NCBI GenBank assembly: GCA_034770075.1
Contig: JAVJAP010000028.1
Location: 496,001-560,000, forward strand
Source of the DNA: Aralia elata
Lineage: Eukaryota; Streptophyta; Magnoliopsida; Apiales; Araliaceae
Length of the DNA stretch: 64,000 bases
Reading direction: 5' to 3'
A program made the translations under genes and the position numbers. Below the pieces are notes generated by a model. That model did no database searches, had not been told where the DNA came from, and saw nothing but the letters and a program-made list of their open reading frames with translations. Shown piece after piece: positions 22,796 to 32,872 of the stretch. How positions within the stretch are numbered: the stretch's first letter is position 1; every line of letters begins with the position of its first letter.

Positions 22796-24298
22796 TCACT
22801 TGGAGCTAATCCCAACGAAGCTTTGACTCAACTCAATCTTCTTGGAATTTTCAACTACTTTCTTAATGCCCAATTTTATCTTATCGGCATGGTTCATCTT
22901 GATGGGAGGATCTAACTCAAACTTGACGGATTTTTGCTTGTCAAATTCTTTCACAGCCACTTTGTATTCTGGCTGCGAGCTATCATTTTCCTTCTTCACT
23001 TTTGGTACCCATTTAAAGCGAAGAGCTTTCTTCTTGTGGTTCTCATGCAAAGCTTTTCTCCCACCTCGCATAGTTTTATACCACATCCTTTTGCGTCTAG
23101 CTCCCCCATCTTCAACACATTTCGCATGCGCCCGCATTGTGTAAAGAGTGTTTACCTTCTTTCCTTTAGTCACCACTAGAGACCCTTTAGTGAGCTTCCA
23201 CTGACCTTCACCAAAGGAACTGCTATAACCATTCTCATCAAGCTTACCAGTAGACATCAAATTAAGGCGGATATCTGGAACATGTCTGACTTCTCTAAGA
23301 ATCAACCTGCCACCATTATTAGTCTCCAAACAAATATCCCCAATGCCGATAACCTTGGATGCACTACCATTTCCCATCCATATATAGCCAAAATCACCAC
23401 TAGTGTAGGATGTGAAGATCTCACCATGCGAAGTTGCATGGAACGAAGCACCCGAATCAATAATCCATTTATTAACATGACACTTGGGTTTACCATCACT
23501 AACAATGGCTACATCAACGTCAGATAAATACACAATCGAGTCTTTATCCTCATCTTTTTTCATAGACTGCTCCTTCTTCAAAAATTTTCACTCTCGCCTT
23601 ATATGACCCGGTCTCTAGCAGTAAAAACAAATTATTTCTTTTTCTTTCAACCTTCTCCTGAATTTGTCGTCTTCAGGAGAATACCTCTCTCTATTTCTGC
23701 CGCTACTCTGCGCGACAAAAACTTGTGTTTGTGTCTCAGAATTCATATCTTGCTCCTTTCGTCTTGTCTCCTCATTATGGATACTGTTCTTGACCATCTG
23801 CATGGTCAGCTTTCCTTCCGGAGCTGAATTACTTAAAGACACCACCAAAGTCTACCAACTATTTGGCAACGAACTAAGAAGCAAAAAAGCCTGAATCTCA
23901 TCATCAAGATTCAGTTTCATGGTGGACAACTGGTTCACCAATCCTTGAAACTCACTCATATGCTTTGACACACTGCTCCCATCTTTGTACTTCAAGTTCA
24001 TAATTTTCCGAATCACAAAAGTTTTATTTTGTGCATTCTTCTTCTCGTACATAGACTCTAGTGTAGTCCATAAATTGTGAGCATCCGTCTCCTGCGAAAC
24101 ATGGTGGAACACACTTTGATCAATCCACTGTCGGATGTGACCAATAATCTTCCTATTCATCTTTTTCCAATCAGCCTTAGATTTATCCGCGGGCTTCTTT
24201 CCCTCGAGCTCCAACGGATCATACAAATCTTTACAGTAAAGAATATCCTCCATTCTTAGCTTCAAGATCAAAAATTTTGAAGAGGTCAATTTAATCAT
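22796..24298 (-). pseudogene. Copia gag-protease remnant
   Basis: Starting at the ATG 24298 (MIKLTSSKFLILKLRMEDIL, a UBN2-type gag start), gag continues with DLYDPLE, WTTLESMYEKKNAQNKTFV and FQGLVNQLSTMKL to about 23850. It resumes with a frame break through MQMVKNSIHNEETRRKEQDM to an ICFYC zinc knuckle near 23615, where a stop replaces one residue before RPGHIR. A second frame, 23581-22796, carries the aspartic protease motif WIIDSGASFHATS and the following GNG and LMSTGKLDENGY phrases. After about residue 150 the protein continues into Lys-rich sequence, not the LWH..LGHMS integrase start. Integrase and most of reverse transcriptase are therefore deleted. Such proteins need enzymes from another element to move. 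Confidence 0.82.
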
Positions 24299-24356
24299 GG
24301 CTCCACCTAATTCTTCTATAGAATTTATCAAAAATAACCTTAGCTCTGATACCAAT

Positions 24357-24999
24357 TGTTGGGAATTACAACGTCTCACGATATAGAGAAATAGAAAATT
24401 GAGAATATAAAACACAATCACACAACACAAGAATTATAGTGGAAACTCCAAAATCGAAGAAAAATCACTTTCGTTATCAAAGACAACCAGAGAAAAATTT
24501 ACTATGTGAATAATATTACAATCACTCACACTCTCAGAAATTTCCTTTTTCATCCACTCAAGAAAGATAATTCTTCCCAAGAAAATTTTTCCACACAAAA
24601 TTCTCTTAACACTTGGATACCTCTTATCTCTGTACCTTGGATAGCTTTCAGATGGATTCCATCACCCTCCTTATCTCTTATCCTCTCGGATGGAGGAGTA
24701 GCTTATTCCATTCCATGTTAGATGAGTTCATATGTTAGCAACATATATAGGAGAAAAGCTATACCCGTATGCCTCTAACTTGCTACACAAAAGGCAAAAA
24801 AAAAATTCCTTTTTTTCTTAGCTAACCCACTAACACACTTGCCACCTAACATTCCACCAATTTGCACATGCATCTTCCTTTTCCCGTGAAGGACATTTCC
24901 CCACCAATCTGCACATGCACATGGAAATGTGGTGGTCACCAAACACATGCCATTGTCCCATTTTTCATGCATTATTTAATTTTAACCAATATCATAACA
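24357..24999 (-). repeat. 5' LTR of the chimeric copia element
   Basis: TGTTGGG...ATAACA, followed by GTAGA, with the primer-binding site complement immediately to the left. Confidence 0.93.
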
Positions 25000-25004
25000 G
25001 TAGA

Positions 25005-25720
25005 GACACCCCAAATAGAAATGACGGAGCGAAAGCCAATGAAGTGGTAAAGGGCGATTTTTTATTTTTTTTAACAAGACATGACATCATAAAAGAAAAG
25101 AGAGGGATAGAGGATATGGGAGAAAAGGAGGGAGAAGAGGACATAGGTGTTTAGCCTATTTAATCTACTGAGACTGCCAAGGAAAGATTATCCGAAATAA
25201 AGAGGGAGGAGAGAAATAAGGAGGGAGAGGAGAGAGAGAATGCATTTGCAGTAGAGAGAAAAGCATTTGCTGGAGAGAGAAAAGGACATGTACATAGGTC
25301 TTTAGCCTATATAATCTACCGAGGCTCTCTAGGAAAAATTATCCTAAATAAGGAGGAGGGAGATGTAATAAGATAGATTTCATGAGAGAGCAATTCAAGA
25401 TAGAAGGATAAGATGTATCCAAGAAAAAAACACCCAAAAGCATAAAAGATGGTGAGCAAGAAAAGGAAGAAGAAACAGATAGCAAAACAGTACGATTTAT
25501 TTATTTATTTTTCGAAATGCCCTAGTACATACAATGAAGTCATTAGCTTAATTTATAACATTGTTTGCATTCTCCAAAACAAAATTAGCTCTAAACATGC
25601 AAAAATAAGTGGACAATTTTTGTCATGAACAACATGTTTAAGACAGAGAAAGTGAGCTGGAGTTGAAACAGTATAAGAAACAGAGGATAACAAAATAGTA
25701 CTAGTAACAACACTTGAAGC
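25005..25720. other. Interior of the outer copia-type element, middle part
   Basis: Purine-rich, with several AGGAGGGAGA-like runs and a repeated phrase containing TTTAGCCTAT (25152 and 25302). No coding sequence is recognised. It ends at the target site GAAGC of the Ty3/gypsy insertion. Confidence 0.55.
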
Positions 25721-26240
25721 TGACACAAGAGTGTCTTTCTTATTGAACATGCAAGAACCTTCATCCCAATTATTTTCCTTATTTTCCCATGTGTGTCAAC
25801 CTATGTGTGCCACCCACCCATGTTTGTAAACTTATGTGTGCCACCTACCCATGTGTCAACCTATGTGTGCCACCTACCCATGTCTGTCAACTTATGTGTG
25901 CCACTTACCCATGTTTGTAAACGTATGTGTGCCACCTACCCATGTGTGTCAATTTATGTGTGTTAACCACCCATTTGTAATAATGCCTATAAATAGGCTT
26001 GTAATCTTCCTTTCAAGACATATTACATTTTGAGAAATATAAACATAAGTCCTCTTCCTTTAGAAGAATTTTCCAACTCTAGTGTCAAGAAATCATTCTT
26101 GAATTCTAAGAGTATCTGTATCCTTGGATTGACCATCCCAAGGTGGTGATTTCGGTCAAGTATTTGTCGTAGCGGAGTTTTTTAATTCCACCACAATCGG
26201 TAAAATACATATCTCTATAACCCCGGTAGCAACGGTATCA
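25721..26240 (+). repeat. 5' LTR of the Ty3/gypsy element, with internal minisatellite
   Basis: From about 25783 to 25976 a unit of about 33 bp (GTGTGCCACCTACCCATGT plus a TGTCAACTTAT-like half) is repeated about six times. The rest matches the right LTR closely. Confidence 0.93.
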
Positions 26241-26309
26241 ACTTGGTATCAAAGCTTAAGGTTTCTCCATTAATTTCTTAATTTTTGGGAGATCTTGGGT
26301 TTCAAAAAA

Positions 26310-26455
26310 AAAAGTTACTGTTCATTGCAAGTTACTGTTCATTACAAGTTACTGTTCATCGACGCTAACTGTTCATTACCGGCTACTGTTCCATCGGAAG
26401 GCACTGTTTACTGTCGAAAAGTACTGTTCACTACCGAAAAGTACTATTCATGCTA
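26310..26455 (+). repeat. TACTGTTCA repeats in the leader of the Ty3/gypsy element
   Basis: About nine imperfect copies of a 15-18-bp unit containing TACTGTTCAT lie between primer-binding site and gag start. A similar TACTATTCACG motif is seen at 5775-5850. Confidence 0.8.
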
Positions 26456-26474
26456 AGAAAAAAATCCTGCAAAA

Positions 26475-27420
26475 ATGCCACCTTGACGCAACCGACAAAG
26501 GCCTGTTGAAGAAGTCACCATAAAAGAATTGTAACAACAAATTCGACAGCTCCAACAACGACTTGAACAATATGAGCAACGGGGAGAGCAAGATCGTGAG
26601 TCAGGAGACGATCAAGAAGTTGAGATTAATCCTTTCCACAGTCTGTCAAATGAATCATCTGGAGAAGAAGCAGAACCACGGCGTCAAGCGCATCAAAGAA
26701 GAAACCAAGATCAAGACCATGGAATAAAAGTGGACATGCTAGATTTTGAAGGACAGTTAAATCCAGACGATTTTATTGAATGGATGCATACTGTAGAACG
26801 AGTCTTTGACTATAAAGATATTCCAGACTACCGTAAAGTCAAGATTGTTGCCATCAAGCTTAAGAAAAATGCTTTAATATGGTGGGAAAATCTTAAGCGC
26901 AAGCGAGAACGTGAAGGGAGAAGTAAGATCACAACGTGGGAGAAGATGAAAAGAGAACTTTGACGCAAGTATCTACCTGATTACTATAGGCAAGATATCT
27001 TCATCAAGCTTCACAATCTTCAACAACGATAATTACGCTGCAGAGTTTGAACAACTCATGATGAAGTGTGACCTTAACGAGCCGGAAGAGCATACCATTG
27101 CTAGATTCCTCAAAGGATTGAAGATTGAAATTTCCAATGTTGTTCAACTTCAACCTTATTGGACACTCAATGATGTGATCAAGCTAGCACTAAAGGTAGA
27201 ACGCCAACAGAAAACTTTCAGATGGAGCGGAACAAGGGGTGTAGCAAAGACCAATGCTCCTAACCAAGGGAGTACTTTGACAAAACCATCATCATCTACC
27301 ACCACCAAGAAGGATGCTGAAACAGTTGGTAAGACACGTGCCACAACTTCTAGTAATAATTCTAGAAAATGCTTTAAGTGTCATGGGTTTGGTCATATTG
27401 CATCCGATTGTCCAAATTGA
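26475..27420 (+). pseudogene. Ty3/gypsy gag, decayed
   Basis: From the ATG at 26475 (MPP then a stop) the gag head includes NPFHSLSNESSGEEAEPRR and the capsid part VDMLDFEGQLNPDDFIEW, VKIVAIKLKKNALIWWENL and LPDYYRQDIF. It continues with YAAEFEQLMMKCDLNEPEEH and ISNVVQLQPYWTLNDV, and ends in the CCHC zinc knuckle CFKCHGFGHIASDC at about residue 305. Stops at 26484, 26532 and 26961 all look like CGA-to-TGA or CAA-to-TAA changes. A deletion with frameshift lies near 27030, where the codons between LQQR and YAAEF are missing. Confidence 0.9.
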
Positions 27421-30400
27421 AGAATAGTATCATTTGTGGAGGAAGCATTATGTGAGGAAGAAGACGAGGATGAAGCCTTACTAGAAGATGAAGACAATGA
27501 GATCATCCATGTTGACGATGGTGAGATGCTTGTCGTACGTCGTGCCTTGAATATGACTATTGCCATAGAAGAAGATTGGCTACGTCATAACATTTTCCAC
27601 ACTCGGTGCACTTCCCATGGCAAGGTTTGTGATGTCATCATCGACAGTGGTAGTTGTGAGAATGTGGTGTCAACAAAATTAGTGGACAAATTGAACCTGC
27701 CTCTTGAAGATCATCCAAGTCTATACAAGTTAACTTGGCTAAGGAAGGGTAATGAGATCAAAGTCACAAAGAGATGCATGATTGAATTCTCTATTGGCAA
27801 GAAGTACCAAGACAAGGTATAGTGTGATGTTATCCTTATGGACGCTTGTCATATATTGTTAGGTCGACCCTGGCAGTATGATCGTTGTGCTATGCATGAT
27901 GGTTATAAAAATACTTATTCATTTACCAAAGATGGCCAGAAGATCATATTAGCACCATTAAAGAAAGAATGGGCTAATGACCCAAAAGAAGAGAGCTCCA
28001 CTTTAATTTCCAAGACAATGATTGCCAAGATTGTAGAGGAGACCAAGGTTGTTTGCGCCCTTGTCATCTTGGAAGAGAATGAGGAAAGAAACACCATTCC
28101 AAAGATCATCCAACCGCTTCTTCAAGAATTTGAAGATATAATTCCAGAAAAAATCCCATCCGGATTGCCACCCATACGAGACATTCAACATTTCATTGAT
28201 TTCATTCTAGGAGTTGTGATTCCAAATAAAGCTGCTTATCGAATGAGTCCGAAGGAGCATGAGGAGTTACAACGCCAAGTGACCGAGCTCATGGCTAAAG
28301 GATTGATAAAAGAGAGTATAAGTCCTTGTGCCGTCCCTGCTTTACTTGTTCCAAAGAAAGATGGATCATGGCGTATGTGTATTGACAGTTGAGCTGTGAA
28401 CAAAATTACCATCAAGTATCGGTTTCCCATTCCACGACTTGATGATATGCTCGATCAACTACATGGATCGACGGTCTTTTCAAAGATTGATTTGAGAAGT
28501 GGATACCATCAAATTCGTATGAGACCTGGTGATTAATGGAAGACTGCCTTCAAAACAAGAGATGGTTTGTACGAGTGGATGGTTATGCCATTTGGACTTT
28601 CCAATGCACCAAGCACTTTCATGAGGCTTATGAATCAGGTATTTCGACCATTTATTGGAAAGTTTGTTGTGGTTTATTTTGATGACATTTTGGAGTACAG
28701 TCAAGATGAAAAGGAGCATCTAGCACATCTTCGACAGATCTTAGAGGCTTTGAGGGAGCAAAATTTATATGCCAACCTCAAGAAATGTCACTTTTTAACT
28801 GATAAAGTGAATTTTCTTGGCTATGTCATCTCAAGTAGAGGAATCGAGATGGATAAAAACAAGATAGAAGCTATCGTTAACTGGCCAACACCACAATCAC
28901 TTCATGATGTTCAAAGTTTTCATGGTCTGGCATCTTTCTATCGACGATTCATCAAGAATTTCAGTACTGTGACTGCCCCAATCACGGAATTGCTAAAAGG
29001 TAAATTTGAGTGGACACCAACTGCTCAAAAGAGTTTTGAAGCATTAAGCAAAAGGTAACTGAAGCCCCAGCTTTAACACTTCCAGACTTTAATAAAGTCT
29101 TTGAAGTCGATTGTGATGCCTCTAATGTGGGCATTGGTGCTGTTATTAGCCAAGAGAATCGTCCAATTGCCTTTTTCAGTGAGAAGCTTAACGAGACTCG
29201 GAGAAAATATTCAACATATGATAAGGAGTTCTATGCCATTGTCCGAGCCTTGGATCATTGGAGACACTACCTATTGGCAAAGGAATTTGTACTTTATTCT
29301 GATCATGAAGCTCTTAAATACCTCCACAGTCAGAACAAGCTTAAGGGACGCCATGCCACATGGAGTGAATTCCTCTCTGCCTATCACTATGTCTTAAAGC
29401 ACAAGTCAGGTACACAAAATAAAGTTGCTGATGCTTTAAGTTGTTGTTACACATTGCTTTCTACACTTCAAGTTCAAGTAATTGGGTTTGAAGTCATCAA
29501 GGAGTTGTATGAAGATGATCCAGACTTTAAAGATATCTAGAAACAGTGTTGTGAAAGTCCTTACCGCCAATTTCATCTACAAGATGGTTACTTATTTTTA
29601 GGTAATCGATTGTGCATTCCTCAGTGTTCCTTGCGTGAAGTTATACTGAATGAATGCCATAATGGGAACCTTGCTGGTCATTTTGGTCGTGACAAGACAT
29701 TAGCTGTTGTGCAAGGAAGTTTTTATTAGCCACGCTTGGTCCGAGACATAGAACGACACATTAAAAGGTGCAGGATTTGCCATATTGTCAAAACTCAAGG
29801 CCAGAACACGGGGCTTTACACACCTCTACCTGTCCCTGAAGCTCCTTGGGAAGATGTTAGTATGGATTTTGTTGTTGGTCTACCTCGCACGCAGAGAAGC
29901 AAAGATTCAGTCATGGTTGTTGTGGATAGATTTTCCAAAATGGCTCACTTTGTACCATGTAGCAAGACCCATGATGCTACTCACATAGCCGATCTTTATT
30001 TTCGAGAGATTATGCGACTGCATGGGATTCCCAAGACTATCACCTCAGATCGTGATGTTAAATTCATGAGTCATTTCTGGAGGACCTTGTGGAGCAAGAT
30101 GGGAACAAAACTTCAATTCAGTTTAGCAGCACATCCCCAAACGGATGGACAAACAGAAGTAGTTAATCGGAGTTTGGGAAACTTACTAAGAAGCTTTGTG
30201 GGGAAAAATATCCGACAATGGGACTTGATCTTAGCTCAAGTTGAATTTGCCTATAATCATTCACCAAGCCAAACAACAGGTCGAAACCCTTTTGAAGTAG
30301 TGTATGGGAAAAATCCTATCACTCTGGTAGAACTCGCTCCTAAAGCCACTCAACAACGATTTAGTGCAGATGCTGACGAAAGAGCTAAACAAATCAAGGA

Positions 30401-30725
30401 ATTGCACGAACAAGTGAAAAACCGTATTCTGAAGCAAAATGAGCGATGCCAGAAGCAAGCAAACAAATTTCGTAAGCCCGCTGCTTTCAAAGAAGGTGAT
30501 TTGGTATGGATTCGCTTGAGGAAGGAAAGACTTCCACCAGGACGATATGCAAAGCTATAACCTAGAGCAGATGGACCTTTCAAAGCAATTAAGCGAATTG
30601 ACAAAAATGCATATAAGGTTGAACTTCCTGGAGATTACAATGTATCAGCTACATTCAATGTTGCTGATCTATCATCGTACTTCGAAGATGAGGACAAGTC
30701 AGATTCAAAGATGAGTCTTTTCTAA
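27421..30725 (+). pseudogene. Ty3/gypsy pol, decayed (protease, reverse transcriptase, RNase H, integrase)
   Basis: In order: protease with DVIIDSGSCENVVS near 27640; reverse transcriptase with FSKIDLRSGYHQI near 28480 and the catalytic VVYFDDILEYSQ near 28670; RNase H with EVDCDASNVGIGAV near 29105 and YSDHEAL near 29300; integrase with a zinc finger ending CRICH near 29775, then DFVVGLP, SDRDVKFMSHFW and HPQTDGQTEVVNRS (the D, D, E core). The C-terminal part ends FNVADLSSYF...KMSLF at about 30724 without a chromodomain. Stops near 27418, 27820, 28390, 28534, 29538, 29729 and 30558 and a one-base frameshift near 29050 break the frame. Several stops are TGG-to-TAG or CGA-to-TGA, as expected after cytosine methylation. 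Confidence 0.93.
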
Positions 30726-30736
30726 CCAGGGGAGTA

Positions 30737-31271
30737 TGACACAGGAGTGTCTTTCTCATTGAACATGCAAGAACCTCCATCCCAATTATTTTCCTTATTT
30801 TCCCATGTGTGTCAACCTATGTGTGCCACCCACCCATGTTTTTAAACTTATGTGCGCCACCTACCCATGTGTGTAAACTTATGTGTGCCACCTACCCATG
30901 TGTGTCAATTTATGTGTGCCACCTACCCATGTTTGTAAACTTATGTGTGCCACATACCCAAGTGTGTCAACTTATGTGTGTCAACCACCCCATGTGTGCC
31001 CATTTGTAATAATGTCTATAAATAGGCTTGTAATCTTCATTTCAAGACATAATACATTTTGAGAAATATAAACATAAGTCCTCTTCCTTTAGAAGAATTT
31101 TCCAACTCTAGTGTCAAGAAATCATTCTTGAATTCTAAGAGTATCTATATCCTTGGATTGACCATCCCAAGGTGGTGATTTCGGTCAAGTATTTGTCGTA
31201 GCGGAGTTTTTCAATTCCACCACAATCGGCAAAATACATATCTCTACATAACCCCGGTAGCAACGGTATCA
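30737..31271 (+). repeat. 3' LTR of the Ty3/gypsy element, with internal minisatellite
   Basis: Same LTR as 25721-26240 with few base differences. Most of the 15-bp length difference lies in the 33-bp repeat (about 30800-31000). Confidence 0.93.
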
Positions 31272-31540
31272 GAAGCTCTTGTAGATAAAGAAAGTGAAAG
31301 TAAGAAATTGGGTCAGTAGAAGTTTTAGAGAGAGAAAGTGGGTCGGAGTTGAAAGAAAGAGGAGAGAGAAAGCTCTAAGTTGTCGGATTGCTTGCTGTTA
31401 GGAGGGTCAGCGCCATTTTTATAGTTTTAGCCATGGCGAGAGAAAATAAAATAAAATTAAGAGCTGTTAAACAGTGACTCTGATACCATGTTAGATAATA
31501 AGTATGTAAAAGAACTAATAAGGAGGAAGAATAGCAATAT
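31272..31540 (-). mobile_element. 5' end of the outer copia-type element: leader, primer-binding site and truncated LTR
   Basis: The leader lies at 31272-31476, the primer-binding site complement GACTCTGATACCA ends at 31488, and an LTR start of about 52 bases (TGTTAGATAATAAG...AATAGCAATA) follows. The LTR then breaks off into F-box gene sequence. Confidence 0.68.
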
Positions 31541-31947
31541 GGATGTGGGTGAACTGGGAAGAATTATCTATGGATGTGGGTGAACCGGGAAGTAGTTGGC
31601 TTGTGTGCATGGCGGAATTTGAAGGGAAATTAATACAACTTCATAGTCAGAACCACTCCTTATTCTCTGCTGAATTTCGCTTTTTTAGGTACAATGATAG
31701 TGAATCTACCTGAGAAAAGTTGAATAATGATGCTGTCAACAATGCACGTTGGTTCCCATGGGAACATCAGTTTCTTGGCTTCCGCGCAAGGGAAGGTTTG
31801 AAAGTTTATTATTCTACTGTGATAAGTAAAATCGAATATTATCCCTTTCTTAATCATCTGGTTCACGATGTCATGGATGGAAGTGCTGACATGATTGATT
31901 CTTCCTTTCCAATTCGTCAATCCGCCAGGTGGGTCGATATTGGTTAA
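31541..31947 (+). pseudogene. F-box protein of the KIB/DUF295 type, C-terminal part, with duplicated segment
   Basis: 31556-31752 repeats 19218-19418 almost exactly (MAEFEGKLIQLHSQNH and SAEFRFF...YNDSEST), including the same TGA in place of Trp before EKLNND. From 31753 the coding sequence goes on beyond the break at 19418: FLGFRAREGLKVYY and ends IRQSARWVDIG, the typical C-terminus of KIB-type F-box proteins, then TAA at 31947. A short extra copy of TGGATGTGGGTGAAC stands at the junction (31541). Together with 18344-19418 this gives almost the whole gene, split by 12 kb. Confidence 0.76.
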
Positions 31948-32872
31948 TTAGTTCTTTTTCTTCTTTCTAAACATTAACATATGAGTTTAATATATCCTTT
32001 AATCGTAGTGCAACATTGGCACAGAAACGCATATTTGGTGTTAGTATTTCAATACGTTGGCCCTTCAGATAGCACTGAAGTTTCTTTCGCTAGCTTTCTT
32101 TGTGAGTTCTTTCATTGGCTTTCTTTGTCAGTTCTTAATATCATTACTTTTATGATAGTTTTACTATACCTTAAAATAAATTTGTACCGAATTATTATAG
32201 CGAAAAATATCAATATATAGAATTAGATAGAATTAAAAGAGAACTTTACTTATTACACATCTCTTTAAAATAATTTTTACAATACTTATTCACGTAATTG
32301 ACAATTATATAGTTGACGTAAACATTCGTAATATATATTATTTTTCTACTTTTATTGTTAGTCGGGTGAGGCAGGTATTAAATATGCAGATAAAAGTTAT
32401 GTAAATCCTAAATATATCTAAATGAACTTACATCAGTGGGTTGTAAGACGCAATCTATTAATGTATGAGAAATTGTACATTATAATTTATCAATGGTTAC
32501 CTAAATATATTTAGCAATTTTGTAGGAAGCGACTCCGTTAAATAAATTGACGTGTTATTTTCCATGGATCGCGATCAATACTACGTGATAGAGTAAAAAA
32601 AGTTATAATTTTATCTAAACAACAATATAATAAGTGTGGAAATCTAAAGAAACTAACTTAAAAAACTTGTATCCCTTTTCTTTAATTATTCTACCATCCA
32701 ATTATTTAACAGATAATTACATGAGCAATCTGGCAGAATAATAAGTAACAAGAAGAAAAACAAGCCAATTATTGATAATAGAAAATTACATGAGCAATTG
32801 AGGCAGCATTATTTCACAATCATATATTTATTTAGTCTTCTGGTGGAGTTCAATTACAGCTACCGCCTAATA
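31948..32872. other. Intergenic spacer
   Basis: AT-rich DNA between the F-box remnant and the glycosyltransferase. No gene, inverted-repeat element or LTR is recognised. Confidence 0.55.

Larger units (their letters stand above)
20567..24999 (-). mobile_element. Chimeric copia-type element with gag and protease only
   Basis: Two almost identical 642-643-bp LTRs (20567-21208 and 24357-24999), TGTTGGGAATTACAAC...ATAACA, are flanked by GTAGA on both sides (20562-20566, 25000-25004). The complement of TTGGTATCAGAGC lies at 24343-24355 beside the right LTR, so sense is minus. The interior holds gag and protease (22800-24298) but no integrase or reverse transcriptase. A different LTR (21875-22510) sits in the middle with its own primer-binding site on one side and polypurine tract on the other. 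Confidence 0.93.
25721..31271 (+). mobile_element. Complete but decayed Ty3/gypsy retrotransposon (5.55 kb)
   Basis: LTRs of 520 and 535 bp (25721-26240, 30737-31271) with TGACACA...GGTATCA ends are flanked by GAAGC on both sides (25716-25720, 31272-31276). The primer-binding site TGGTATCAAAGC lies at 26244-26255 and a polypurine tract AACCAGGGGAGTA before the right LTR. The gag-pol order is gag, zinc knuckle, protease, reverse transcriptase, RNase H, integrase, which is the Ty3/gypsy order. No chromodomain or env is visible. Many stops and a few frameshifts make it non-coding. It is inserted in the outer copia-type element. Confidence 0.96.
19419..31540 (-). mobile_element. Outer copia-type non-autonomous LTR element in the F-box gene, with three nested insertions
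   Basis: The left LTR (19419-20074) starts TGTTAAAAG and ends GTCTTCA, followed by CCCCCCTCAAAAG, the complement of a polypurine tract. The right side carries GACTCTGATACCA (31477-31488), the complement of a TGGTATCAGAG primer-binding site for initiator tRNA-Met, followed by TGTTAGATAATAAG, the start of the second LTR, which is cut after about 52 bases. Removing the nested elements leaves about 1.4 kb of interior (20075-20566, 25005-25720, 31272-31488) with no gag or pol visible, so the element is non-autonomous. The two LTR starts are clearly diverged, suggesting an old insertion or a rearrangement. Confidence 0.7.

Noticed and set aside
22842..23527. Plus-strand frames of 67-100 codons opposite copia protease
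   Set aside because: Antisense shadows of the gag-protease frame, which has clear conserved motifs.
30803..31009. 66-codon frame of Cys/Pro/Thr repeats in the 3' LTR
   Set aside because: It is the 33-bp LTR minisatellite read in one frame; the other LTR copy reads differently.
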